Counted from the stretch's first letter, positions 18,201 to 26,615 are shown. The stretch: DNA of 32,768 bases from Pirellula sp. (GCA_025459245.1 JALOQZ010000012.1:1-32768); one strand, 5' to 3'. The notes: generated by a model not told the origin, from the sequence alone. A program made the numbers and translations.

Positions 18201-19142
18201 TCAAATTCTTTCTTGAATGGATGCTTGAAAGCGGGATGGGGATGGTGCTGCGCTACGTACGCAAACTTGATCGCGACCATTTTCTTTGGCGCGATAGAGT
18301 TGCTCGTCCGCTTGCTGAATAAGAGTTTCGGAGTCGCAGGTGTCGAGAGCGTGGTAGCAAGCGACACCGATGCTTACGGTTACGGGAATTTCAACGGATT
18401 CAAAAAGGATGGGCGATTCCGCGACTGCCGAACGGATGCGTTCTCCGACAGCGGCAGCTTGCTCCTCATCAGCAGGCACACACAGCAGCGCGAACTCCTC
18501 GCCACCATAACGAGCTAGGATTTCGCCTGCTCTAAGGACCGATCTCGCGCGTCGAGCAAACTCGCAGAGAACTCTGTCGCCAGCGAGGTGACCATATTGA
18601 TCGTTGATCGATTTGAAACGGTCCAGATCAAGCAATAGCAAAGCGAAAGATTGGACACCTCGTTGTGCCTGATGCCATTCTCTTTCCAGCGAATCGAGAA
18701 AGAACCTGCGGTTGTAAACTTGGGTCAAGGCATCGGTCGTCATCATCTTGTAGATAACTTCGTGGTACTGAAGTTCGAAGCCTTCTTCGGTGACCAGTTT
18801 GAAGATTTGATTTCCGAATCGGACTCGATCACCCGCTAGGAGCGCCTTGGATCCGTTCACTCTTTGTTCATTAACAAAAACGCCGTTGGTACTCTCTAAA
18901 TCATCGACCCAAACTTCATTGCCGCTATACCGGAGCTTTGCGTGCCGGCGGGAAACTGAGTCATCGTCAAGTTTCACTTCGCAGGCCGAATCGCGACCGA
19001 CGGTCAGTCCATTGATTGGAATCTCTGTTGGCTTCTCCATCCATTCCATCGGGTGAATCTTTACAAGCATTCCCTTGCAACCCGCTCCTGGTTGAAGGGG
19101 CATGGCAAAGGTATTCGATACTCTCGTGGACATGAGGCTCAT
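18201..19142 (-). CDS. FHA-GGDEF diguanylate cyclase
   Basis: A 313-residue cytoplasmic protein. An FHA phosphothreonine-binding domain (about 45-115) keeps the key residues: GR at 49-50, SRRH at 64-67 and STNG at 84-87. It is joined to a GGDEF domain (about 130-295) with DLDRFKSIND, the active-site GGEEF at 213-217 and VSIGVA. The fusion predicts c-di-GMP synthesis controlled by phosphopeptide binding. The inhibitory I-site, five residues before GGEEF, reads RAGE (204-207) instead of RxxD, so feedback inhibition may be weakened. The ATG at 19142 overlaps the kinase stop by ATGA and has AGGAG 8 bases upstream, so it is preferred over the longer frame reaching 19409 inside the kinase gene. Confidence 0.93.
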   Translation of the reverse strand: MSLMSTRVSNTFAMPLQPGAGCKGMLVKIHPMEWMEKPTEIPINGLTVGRDSACEVKLDDDSVSRRHAKLRYSGNEVWVDDLESTNGVFVNEQRVNGSKALLAGDRVRFGNQIFKLVTEEGFELQYHEVIYKMMTTDALTQVYNRRFFLDSLEREWHQAQRGVQSFALLLLDLDRFKSINDQYGHLAGDRVLCEFARRARSVLRAGEILARYGGEEFALLCVPADEEQAAAVGERIRSAVAESPILFESVEIPVTVSIGVACYHALDTCDSETLIQQADEQLYRAKENGRDQVCVRSAAPSPSRFQASIQERI

Positions 19143-20389
19143 TCCGGAGACTCCTGCAGCGAAGAATGTGGAAATCCTGACCAAGTTGATTTCGAGGAAT
19201 GTGGCTTGGTCTTTGCGCTTCGAACATGGCTTCGAACCGTTTGAACACCGCGGGGCAAAGTTTCCTCCGGTGCAGTATCCGTTCGCGACTTGGACTCTGG
19301 CTCCGTTTGTGTGGAAACGAGCAGCGAATTTGGCGAAGGATCGGTCGTTTTGCTTTGAATTGAGGTCGAAGGGAGAGACACAAACGCGAACATCAGAGAG
19401 ACTACACACGCTGCAGCTGCCAAAAGGGCAACAGCGCGATAACCCTTTGGATCGAGAGACGGCTTGTTCATCATTGCCATCTCACCGATGCGTAGCGCAA
19501 CCTCTTCGGCGGCGGAAGGGCGATTTGCAGGGGCCTTTGCGATCATACTGAGCAAAAGAGCTCTTACTGGTTTCGGTAGTCGATTCGCCTCTGGGGAATT
19601 CAGCCAGGGGGGGAGGTCGGCCATATGCCCTTTGAGCTTTGGCATGAACCCCGGGTAATGCGAGTCCTGAAAGGGGGGCTTGCCTGATAGCAGGAATATC
19701 CAAACACAACCTAAGCTGTAGATATCGCAGGCTGCATCAACATAGTTGGGTGCAGTCGCTTGTTCTGGAGATAAGTAATCGACGGTACCCAAAAATTGGC
19801 CGTCTTGTGTTGAAGCTGCATCGGGTTGAGATCGCCGCACAATCCCAAAGTCGATCAGTTTGATAGTCGAGTTTTGTGATAGAAACAAGTTCGATGGCTT
19901 TACATCGCGATGGATGAGCCCGAGCTGATGGGCCGCATGGAGCCCCAATGCGGCTTGGCGAATCCATTCCATCGCCTTGTTTGGGTCCACAGGCCCGAAT
20001 TGCTCGACGTAGCGTTGAAGATCGAGGCCATGGAGCATTTCGGTAACGACGTAGCGTTGGCCATTCCATTCGCCTGCATCGAGTGCTCGAAGAACGTTGG
20101 GGTGATCGATTTGTGCGAGAGAGCGGTATTCTCTTTCGAAACGGGAGGCGGCTTCGGCAGAGATCGTGCCGTCGTTTCGTAGGAATTTGATCGCGACTCG
20201 ACGGTCGAGATGACGATGATGGGCTTCGTAAACGGCCCCCATACCTCCACCGCCTATCTGCTGAACGATCGATAGGTTTCCGACGTTCGCACCGATCCGC
20301 GGATCGACGGAATATCCCTTCGACGGAGCGGAAGAGTTATCCGAATTCCGGTTGGGGGTTAGGCATCGAGTCGGGGAGACGGGGAGCAT
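19139..20389 (-). CDS. Membrane-anchored Ser/Thr protein kinase
   Basis: A 416-residue Hanks-type kinase. All catalytic elements are present: Gly-rich loop IGGGGMGAV (45-53), Lys68 in AIK, the likely alpha-C Glu86, HRDVKPSN with Asp162 and Asn167, DFG at 180-182, and SPEQ at 207-210 closing the activation segment. One membrane helix at about 318-340 follows the kinase domain. The 75 or so residues after it, which should lie outside the cytoplasm, are rich in Ser, Thr, Pro and Lys with no domain I recognise. It is the first gene of a three-gene operon and overlaps the FHA-GGDEF gene by 4 bases; the FHA domain is an obvious candidate reader of its phosphorylation, though this is inference. Confidence 0.94.
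   Translation of the reverse strand: MLPVSPTRCLTPNRNSDNSSAPSKGYSVDPRIGANVGNLSIVQQIGGGGMGAVYEAHHRHLDRRVAIKFLRNDGTISAEAASRFEREYRSLAQIDHPNVLRALDAGEWNGQRYVVTEMLHGLDLQRYVEQFGPVDPNKAMEWIRQAALGLHAAHQLGLIHRDVKPSNLFLSQNSTIKLIDFGIVRRSQPDAASTQDGQFLGTVDYLSPEQATAPNYVDAACDIYSLGCVWIFLLSGKPPFQDSHYPGFMPKLKGHMADLPPWLNSPEANRLPKPVRALLLSMIAKAPANRPSAAEEVALRIGEMAMMNKPSLDPKGYRAVALLAAAACVVSLMFAFVSLPSTSIQSKTTDPSPNSLLVSTQTEPESKSRTDTAPEETLPRGVQTVRSHVRSAKTKPHSSKSTWSGFPHSSLQESPE
19151..19155 (-). promoter_or_regulatory. Ribosome binding site inside the kinase gene for FHA-GGDEF
   Basis: Reads AGGAG on the minus strand, 8 bases before the ATG at 19142 and inside the kinase coding sequence. Together with the ATGA overlap it indicates translational coupling of the two signalling genes. 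Confidence 0.75.
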
Positions 20390-20521
20390 GGAAGTTCGCT
20401 CTGATCAAAATCATTTGCACGCAGACTATCCGGCGGATAGCAACGGCAAACCGTAGGTCAGACTTTCCGCATCATTCGAAAGGAAGCGTCAGATTCCCTC
20501 TGATTTAGAAGCTCGATTCGA

Positions 20522-21703
20522 TCAGATTGCGCCGCCTTTAACGGTCGAATCGGCGAGAATTTGCAAGTACAGCTGTCGGATCAGCTGAGTCATCGTCTCG
20601 TGGCGGAAACGATCGGTAAATCGCCTTCTCCCTTCTTCTCCGAACGAAGCTCGATCGGTGGCTGAATTCCCTAGTGCGAGCATGGCATCGGAGAGTTGGC
20701 CGATATCTTTCGGAGCCGTTAGATAGCCTGTGGTTCCCGGCAATACGACTTCGCGGGCACCATCGATGTCAAAGCTAATGGCAGGCTTTCCCGACAACAG
20801 GGCTTGTGGCAATGCTCTGGCAAGACCTTCTCGGAGCGAAGCATGGACCAAGACATCCATCGCGCTAATGAGACCAGGAATCTCTGTTGGCGAGACCAAT
20901 CCGGTAAAGACAAACCGATCGCTCAAGCCTGCTTCACGAATTTGCGATTCAAGCTGATTTCGGAGCAAGCCATCTCCGACGAAAAGGAACTTAGCCGCTG
21001 GCAATTTGTCTCGAATCCGCTTGGCCGCCTCGATCACATACTCGTGGCCTTTGAGGTGAAATAGCCTCGCGATCTTGCCAAAGACAATGTCATCTTCTGT
21101 GAAACCAAAGCGATTGCGGATTTCGTTTCGCATGTCTCCTGAATGGAGAAAGGGCTCGACATCCATGCCACTGTAAATCGTCGTGAACCGATCCCGCTTC
21201 GCGACCCCCGCATCCACCATCAGATCCGTCATCGCATCCGCGACCGAGATCATATGGTGACACCGTCGAGCGGCCCATCGTTCGCACGCCACAAAGAAGT
21301 GTCTTGCAAAGCGGCTTTGATAGGGGTGGAACGGCGCGCCGTGGACGGTATGCACGACACAGGGAACGCGAAGAGACCAAGCTGCGGCTCGGCCGAGCAA
21401 TCCACCTTTGGCGCTGTGGGTGTGAACCACATCAGGACGCCAAGCCAGGATGCTTCGCTTCAGATCGCGATAAGCTCGCCAGTCGCAGCGAGGATGGATG
21501 GCTCGCACCAGAGACGGCATTGTCTCGATTTCGATACCGGATACATCGCTCCTGGTGAGAAGCTCTCCTTCGGAACCGAGAGAAGGGCCCGTAATCAATC
21601 GCACTTGGTCGCTATGAATGCGAGCGAGGTCCAGGCAATTGAACAGCGTGTTCTCTTGCGCACCCCCAACAATCATGCGAGTGATGATATGCAGAACTCT
21701 CAA
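20522..21703 (-). CDS. Glycosyltransferase family 4
   Basis: A 393-residue GT-B fold glycosyltransferase. The N-terminal acceptor domain has LHIITRMIVGGAQENTL and DVVHTHSAKGGLLGR. The C-terminal nucleotide-sugar domain has FGKIARLFHLKGHEYVIEA, FLFVGDG, FTGL and the donor-site motif SLREGLARALPQALLSGKP, with the two glutamates of the usual EX7E pattern partly altered: the first glutamate is present in REG, but no second glutamate lies at the usual spacing. It probably transfers a sugar in cell-surface glycan synthesis on the cytoplasmic side. The start is a TTG that overlaps the EamA stop (TTGA), with GGAG 9 bases upstream. It is co-transcribed with and downstream of the EamA transporter. Confidence 0.9.
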   Translation of the reverse strand: MRVLHIITRMIVGGAQENTLFNCLDLARIHSDQVRLITGPSLGSEGELLTRSDVSGIEIETMPSLVRAIHPRCDWRAYRDLKRSILAWRPDVVHTHSAKGGLLGRAAAWSLRVPCVVHTVHGAPFHPYQSRFARHFFVACERWAARRCHHMISVADAMTDLMVDAGVAKRDRFTTIYSGMDVEPFLHSGDMRNEIRNRFGFTEDDIVFGKIARLFHLKGHEYVIEAAKRIRDKLPAAKFLFVGDGLLRNQLESQIREAGLSDRFVFTGLVSPTEIPGLISAMDVLVHASLREGLARALPQALLSGKPAISFDIDGAREVVLPGTTGYLTAPKDIGQLSDAMLALGNSATDRASFGEEGRRRFTDRFRHETMTQLIRQLYLQILADSTVKGGAI

Positions 21704-22692
21704 TCCTCAACGCTCCGCACCGGTTTTCGAATCGTAACATAACGGGTGATCAGCCCGAGCAGGATAAGTCCTGCCCCAACCCAAGTCCACCAGCCTGGTG
21801 AAACGTAATCGGGATCGCCGTGGCGGGTCCAGTGGACCCAGATGGGTAAAAGAATCGGCTCTAGCAAGGTGATCAATGCGGCAATGTGGCTGGGAGTCGA
21901 CTTCAATCCATGCGCAAACAAGAAGTATGGCAATCCCATTTGAAAGATGCCAAGGGCGGCCAAAACCAGCCATAGCGACCCGGTCGGAATGGCCGAGCCC
22001 ACCCACAAGACAATAGGGGCTACCAACAGTGCCGTAACGATATGATTGACTGCGATAAGCCATGCCGGATCTTCTTGGGGCATCGAGCGAATGCTGAGAA
22101 TGACACCAGCGTAGGTCACCCCCGACAAGATACCGAGGAGGGATGTCCACCACGGATAGGTCTTTTGCCCGGCGCCCTGCAGATTCTCCATCACAAGAAT
22201 GAACAGCACACCTGCGGTACAGAATCCAAGCATCACCCAATCACGAAAAACTGGACGATCCCCGTAGATCCAAATCGCACCCAGGACCACCCAGCTTGGT
22301 GCCAGGTTCTGCAGCCAAATCGTGTTGGCTGGCGAACCGATGACGACTGCCGTTAAGAAAGTCAAATTCATCGCAGCGAAGCAACAGGCCATCGGAATCA
22401 TCCGAACGTTCCAACGAATGCGCCTGGCTAGCGGCAACAGCAGGCAGAGCGCGAAGATGGCTCTCCAAAACGCGATTGCAATACCGCGCGTTTCAGGCGA
22501 CCATACTTTGAGCTGCGGAACCTGCGTAAAAAAACCGCTCAAACTCCAGAGAAAGGCTGCTGTAACGACGAGCAGCAAACCGCCCCATTTTGGAACATTG
22601 GCTTTGGTATCAGTAATCGAGCTACTCCTGTCGCGACTGCAAGCGAACCCACTTTGATCGGGAACTTCGCCGAGAGGCTGTATTCTGGACAA
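21700..22692 (-). CDS. EamA-family (DMT) transporter
   Basis: A 330-residue membrane protein of the drug/metabolite transporter superfamily with two EamA repeats of about five membrane helices each (about 36-165 and 175-320). Typical features are LLLVVTAAFLWSLSGFF at the first helix, the WRAIFAL helix, and the LLEPILLPIWVHW motif in the second repeat. EamA proteins move small metabolites, and some flip lipid-linked sugars. The tight TTGA overlap with a glycosyltransferase makes a glycan-related role attractive but unproven. No ATG, GTG or well-placed alternative was found, so the TTG at 22692 is kept with caution; about 35 residues precede the first helix. The promoter must lie in the 149-bp divergent gap shared with the hydratase gene. 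Confidence 0.88.
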   Translation of the reverse strand: MSRIQPLGEVPDQSGFACSRDRSSSITDTKANVPKWGGLLLVVTAAFLWSLSGFFTQVPQLKVWSPETRGIAIAFWRAIFALCLLLPLARRIRWNVRMIPMACCFAAMNLTFLTAVVIGSPANTIWLQNLAPSWVVLGAIWIYGDRPVFRDWVMLGFCTAGVLFILVMENLQGAGQKTYPWWTSLLGILSGVTYAGVILSIRSMPQEDPAWLIAVNHIVTALLVAPIVLWVGSAIPTGSLWLVLAALGIFQMGLPYFLFAHGLKSTPSHIAALITLLEPILLPIWVHWTRHGDPDYVSPGWWTWVGAGLILLGLITRYVTIRKPVRSVED

Positions 22693-22841
22693 TTTGCGTA
22701 AAGTTCAAGGATTGTAAGGGATCTAGTTCTTTTAGCTAGGATTTCCTTTCTATCGCTTCCTTTTCCGGGGTTGCGAAAATGCCCAACCCTACTGACAATT
22801 CCAAGCTATCGGAGATTCGGGTTGCACCGTCAAGGATAGCC

Positions 22842-23378
22842 ATGAAAGAAACATTGCCCCTCGGTTTTGAAGATCTGCAGCTTGGCGATCGCTGGGTTAG
22901 CGGCGAACGCGTTGTCCAAGATGAGGATATTCAGCAGTTCGCCGACTTGACCGGCGACCAAGATCCGCTTCACACAGACCCCGTCTTCGCAGCGAATGGG
23001 CCTTTTGGCAAACCGATCGCGCACGGTTTGTTGGGAATTTCCTTTTTGGCAGGACTGAGTTCCAAAGCGCCGTCTGTTCAAACGAGTGCGTTCGTTGGCA
23101 TTCGATCGTGGTCATTTACCAAACCGGTTTACGCCGGCGATCGAGTTCATGTCGTTACCGAGATCATCGACTTGAAACCGCACGGTCGGCGCCATGGCGA
23201 GGTCCATTGGTATAGGCAGTTGATCAATCAAGATGGCCAAAAGGTGCAGGAGGGGATCCTGGTCACGCTCGTTTCTCGTAGAGTTCCGCTCTCCTTGCAA
23301 CGCAATCGAATCGGTGAGATGAGTCAGTCGCAGCCCGTTTCAACAGAATCTACGCTACCCGAGTCGGTACACCTGTAA
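22842..23378 (+). CDS. MaoC-like acyl dehydratase/hydratase
   Basis: A 178-residue hot-dog-fold protein. The start of the domain, FEDLQLGDRWVSGERVV, leads into the hydratase motif DLTGDQDPLHTD with the Asp39-x4-His44 pair, and AHGLLG at 60-65, as in (R)-specific enoyl-CoA hydratases and related MaoC proteins. Its substrate is probably a CoA- or ACP-linked acyl chain, but neighbours give no pathway. The ATG at 22842 is chosen because AAGGA lies 5 bases upstream and the domain begins at once; an ATG at 22779 would add 21 residues without recognisable features. It is followed after 3 bases by the metallopeptidase gene, so the two are likely co-transcribed. Confidence 0.88.
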   Translation: MKETLPLGFEDLQLGDRWVSGERVVQDEDIQQFADLTGDQDPLHTDPVFAANGPFGKPIAHGLLGISFLAGLSSKAPSVQTSAFVGIRSWSFTKPVYAGDRVHVVTEIIDLKPHGRRHGEVHWYRQLINQDGQKVQEGILVTLVSRRVPLSLQRNRIGEMSQSQPVSTESTLPESVHL

Positions 23379-23381
23379 AGC

Positions 23382-24176
23382 ATGGTGTTCCATTGGCTCT
23401 TTGGTGGACGGCGTCGCATGATTGCATCGCCCGTGAGGGAAGAGGAGCGTCAATGGCTGCGACGCTCGCTTTGGCAAGCAGAGTATCTTCCCAGTGAGCT
23501 GCAGGAAAAGCTAATCCGTTGGTGCAGAGTCTTCGTTCGTGAAAAGAATTGGGAGGGCTGTAACGGACTCTCGATAACCCCCGAGATCCAGTGGAGCATC
23601 TCCGCCGCCGCCGGGCTCATGGTTTTGTCCTACGAGGATTGGTACTTTGACAGAACCCAAACGGTCTTAGTCTATCCAGCACCGTACGTGGCTCGCGAAG
23701 ATGGACATTCCAGCCTCCTGAATACAAACATCCCGGCGATCATGGGAGAGTTTCCTCGCGCCGGGCAAACAATCTATCGCGGACCCGTCGTTGTCAATTG
23801 GGAGGATATCCTAAGCGATCGACAGGATGGGGATGACGGCGATCATCTGGTCATCCATGAGTTCGCGCACCAACTGGATCTTATCAATAGCCCATTCGCT
23901 GACGGTCTCCCTCCGCTCCCCAGTGGAATCGATGAAGAACGATGGAGACGCGAGATGACCGGGGAATTCAATGAAGCAAGACGCCTCGTTGAACAAGGCT
24001 ACAATGTTTTGATCGATGACTATGGCTTAACATCGGAGAGCGAGTTCTTCGCTGTTGCGAGCGAGCACTATTTTCAGATGCCTCACGAACTCGCCGAATA
24101 CCATCCTCACGTTTTTGAACTGCTCAAGCAATTCTATCGAATCGACCTGCGAGCCTATCTGCCAGTCGCCGATTAG
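23382..24176 (+). CDS. mtfA: M90-family zinc metallopeptidase (MtfA-like)
   Basis: A 264-residue soluble protein of the MtfA/DgsA anti-repressor family (peptidase M90). The zinc-binding HEFAH motif is at 159-163 (His159, His163, catalytic Glu160), and SESEFFAVASEHYF further on supplies the likely third ligand. The length matches E. coli MtfA, which binds the glucose repressor Mlc and has aminopeptidase activity. No Mlc or PTS gene is near, so only the protease fold should be carried over here. The start 3 bases after the hydratase stop implies an operon. Its stop overlaps the stop of the opposite-strand gene by four bases (TTAG, 24173-24176). Confidence 0.9.
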   Translation: MVFHWLFGGRRRMIASPVREEERQWLRRSLWQAEYLPSELQEKLIRWCRVFVREKNWEGCNGLSITPEIQWSISAAAGLMVLSYEDWYFDRTQTVLVYPAPYVAREDGHSSLLNTNIPAIMGEFPRAGQTIYRGPVVVNWEDILSDRQDGDDGDHLVIHEFAHQLDLINSPFADGLPPLPSGIDEERWRREMTGEFNEARRLVEQGYNVLIDDYGLTSESEFFAVASEHYFQMPHELAEYHPHVFELLKQFYRIDLRAYLPVAD

Positions 24177-25396
24177 AAGCGAATTGCGAAAGCGTAAAAC
24201 TCGCTTTGACGTTCTGTTTCGAAATCGTTGTCGACGCAAACAAGAAGCAACCGTCGGCCATCGGCTAAGGTAGGCCCCCAGCAGAGTCCTTCTGGCTTCT
24301 CTGCGACCTTTTCACCCCCAAGCCCGAATCGTTCATCTAAGAGATCGATCAACAAAGTCTTGGTGATGGTCCTTACCCCCGAAGGCAACTCTGTACGGCC
24401 CAGGCGAGAGACCTGCGTTACATCGGTTGCGCCCTTCGTGTCCGCTAGATAAATACGTTTGAACTTCGCATCCACCCCCGAACGGCTATCGCGTTCCAGA
24501 ACCAAGTAACGTTCTGCGTCGACCGCTAGAACTTCACTCACTCCCGTCGACTCATCGGTTAATGGATAAACCCATTGTGCGTGGGACTTATCGCGACCTG
24601 CGGTCTCTCGGTTCATAACCAGCCAACGCGTGTACAACCCAAGACACTTGTCACCTTCTACGATGCCGTCCTGAACCAGCGGTCCCTGCATTGCACCGAT
24701 GAATTTGCTGCGATCGCTAGAAATAGCCAAGCCTTCCATGCCCCGATTGGGATAGGTCCCGATGGCATTGGGCATATCCGGGGATGCACACAACCGAAAG
24801 GAGCTTGGTAACTCCCATCGCTCAGTCCGAACTCCATCGCGCCCGAACAAGTGAATAGCGGGACCATATTCGTCGCTAATAATCCAAGTCTTGTCATCGA
24901 AAAGACGAAGGCCTTCGCTGTCGAGAGCCAACGATTCTTTGGCTCCTGGTTTGAGAGAGACAGCAGTCAAGGAGCCTGACAGAGACTCACCGTTGGCACT
25001 TTTAAGCAGTACCGATCGAATCAATGTTGGGCGCAGCGACTTGTTCTGAAAGTCCAGAGCCAAGTCGAACTCATGCAGTCTACAAGAAAAGGAGGCGGCT
25101 CCGTCTCCCGGGCCACGATCTGACAAAACAAAGTAACGATCTCCACTACCGCTGTACTCGATGGCCGAGAAGCCACCTAGCTGATCCTCAGGTGTGCCCG
25201 TTTCGAGCGTGCCTGTGAGACCGGTAAGGTCCATTGAGTCGCCGGGCAATCGACCTACCGCAATCAGCTCCACAGCAACCGTCGACCTATTTGCATCGCT
25301 AACGATCGGTGTGTCCGCATAGCAGAGGCTCGAGGCACCCCATGCGAAGAAGAGACATGCTCGAAGAGAGCTTTGCAAAAGGTACTGTAGAGCCAT
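24173..25396 (-). CDS. Exported phytase-like / esterase-like beta-propeller protein
   Basis: A 407-residue protein with a signal peptide (LQSSLRACLFFAWGASSLCYA). The mature part matches the phytase-like domain annotated as 'esterase-like activity of phytase family'. Recognisable segments are LGGFSAIEYSGSGDRYFVLSDRG near the start, DDKTWIISDEYGPAIHLF, NRGMEGLAIS, and the closing EKPEGLCWGPTLADGRRLLLVCVDN. The repeated D-E-G-L/I pattern suggests a beta-propeller with acidic loops, possibly metal-binding. The activity is not established for the family as a whole. The ATG at 25396 begins the signal; a TTG at 25441 would add 15 residues. It converges with mtfA with a four-base overlap, so no separate terminator fits between them. 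Confidence 0.83.
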   Translation of the reverse strand: MALQYLLQSSLRACLFFAWGASSLCYADTPIVSDANRSTVAVELIAVGRLPGDSMDLTGLTGTLETGTPEDQLGGFSAIEYSGSGDRYFVLSDRGPGDGAASFSCRLHEFDLALDFQNKSLRPTLIRSVLLKSANGESLSGSLTAVSLKPGAKESLALDSEGLRLFDDKTWIISDEYGPAIHLFGRDGVRTERWELPSSFRLCASPDMPNAIGTYPNRGMEGLAISSDRSKFIGAMQGPLVQDGIVEGDKCLGLYTRWLVMNRETAGRDKSHAQWVYPLTDESTGVSEVLAVDAERYLVLERDSRSGVDAKFKRIYLADTKGATDVTQVSRLGRTELPSGVRTITKTLLIDLLDERFGLGGEKVAEKPEGLCWGPTLADGRRLLLVCVDNDFETERQSEFYAFAIRF

Positions 25397-25468
25397 ATGA
25401 ATCGATCTTGGAATGAGGAGCGGAGAAAGTTCATCGATCAAAACGGATCGATATCCAGCGATAACCTC

Positions 25469-26482
25469 TTAGTACTCGCCTGGGATGTCGCCGCGATCTC
25501 GCGTCAGCAAGGCGACAAACGTTGCGCCATTGATACCTTGAGAAAGGAACTGCACCGAACCGTCGCCGAACAGGAATTGGGCACCGCCGGTATGAAACGC
25601 ATAGAGCTCGGAATCGTTGGTGCAATTCATGAAGCAAGTGCCGCCTGCAACCAAAGTGGTGGTACCGTTGCTGCTCGTATCGTTTTGCAGTCCCTGCGCA
25701 TTGGCACCATCAATGCTGAATCCGCCGTTGATGTCCGCCCATCCCCATCCGTCCGCCACAAAGGGAGTTCCAAAAGCGATGTTACCGGTGCGAGGATTGT
25801 TAGCCTTGCGGCCGGAGACATACATGCTGGGGCGTCCAGCCCCCTCCGCTACGACAATCGTGTTCGATAGACCATCCGAAATGGATGCTAGCTTAACTCC
25901 GTTCGGTCCGCGCCCCATCGCTCCGAGGACTTCGCGAGTACCGATGGACGGGAGGCCTGATGCGACGAATGCTGCATTTCGGACCGCGTTGATAGATCCG
26001 TAGTCGGAGTAGCCCCAAAGAGGACGAACGTTGGTTCGCGTATTATTGGTAATCGCGGAGTAAAGGTTTTGCGCGGGCAATTCACGATCGCCGGGAGCGG
26101 ATGGACAAACCATCGTCGGGATCTTAACAGTCGTCAAGGGATCATTCACTGCAGCGTACCAAGGCAATCCGTGCTGGTAAGCAGCGTGGACATTGTTCTG
26201 CTCCATGTACGGCAGGATCATCGAAATCCAAGACTGTTGGAAAATGACAGGCGAGGAAATGCTGATTCGGCTCGGGGGAAAAACGCGATTGGCGCTTTCG
26301 TAGTTGTGCAGAGCCAACCCCAGCTGTCGGATGTTGTTGCTACAGGACATGCGACGGGCTGCTTCGCGGGCGGCTTGTACTGCCGGCAGCAGCAGTCCCA
26401 CCAAAATGCCGATGATGGCGATGACAACCAAAAGCTCAACGAGAGTGAATCCAAGCTTCCGAGATGGGAACTTGTTTGACAT
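25469..26482 (-). CDS. DUF1559 pilin-like protein with H-X9-DG C-terminus
   Basis: A 337-residue protein of the large planctomycete DUF1559 (SBP_bac_10) family. The N-terminus is a type IV prepilin signal: KLG then FTLVELLVVIAIIGILVG, with cleavage expected after Gly11 and Glu16 at mature position 5. The C-terminal signature is His followed by nine residues and DG (FHTGGAQFLFGDGSVQFL). The protein is thus expected to be processed by a prepilin peptidase and to sit at the inner membrane or in a pseudopilus. Planctomycetes carry many copies and their role is unresolved. It starts at ATG 26482 and stands alone, with a 280-bp repeat-containing region upstream. Confidence 0.93.
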   Translation of the reverse strand: MSNKFPSRKLGFTLVELLVVIAIIGILVGLLLPAVQAAREAARRMSCSNNIRQLGLALHNYESANRVFPPSRISISSPVIFQQSWISMILPYMEQNNVHAAYQHGLPWYAAVNDPLTTVKIPTMVCPSAPGDRELPAQNLYSAITNNTRTNVRPLWGYSDYGSINAVRNAAFVASGLPSIGTREVLGAMGRGPNGVKLASISDGLSNTIVVAEGAGRPSMYVSGRKANNPRTGNIAFGTPFVADGWGWADINGGFSIDGANAQGLQNDTSSNGTTTLVAGGTCFMNCTNDSELYAFHTGGAQFLFGDGSVQFLSQGINGATFVALLTRDRGDIPGEY

Positions 26483-26615
26483 GAAGAAACCCTTTGTAAA
26501 CCAATACTTTCGCGGGGAAAAACATCACAATCGCAATCGGGGAAAACTCCCCGAATTGCTGGCGAAAGTTGTACAAAGAGGGCTCAGCTTAACATGTGCT
26601 TCATGTTTATTTTGT

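Noticed and set aside
19143-19409. N-terminal extension of the FHA-GGDEF protein by 89 residues
   Set aside because: It would overlap the kinase gene by 267 bases, while the ATG at 19142 has AGGAG at 8 bases and an ATGA overlap.
20426-20440. Small hairpin CTATCC-GGC-GGATAG between the glycosyltransferase and kinase operons
   Set aside because: Only six base pairs and no T-run; too weak to call a terminator.
22693-22841. Promoter elements in the divergent EamA/hydratase gap
   Set aside because: A-T-rich words are present, but no pair of boxes with proper spacing is clear enough to call.
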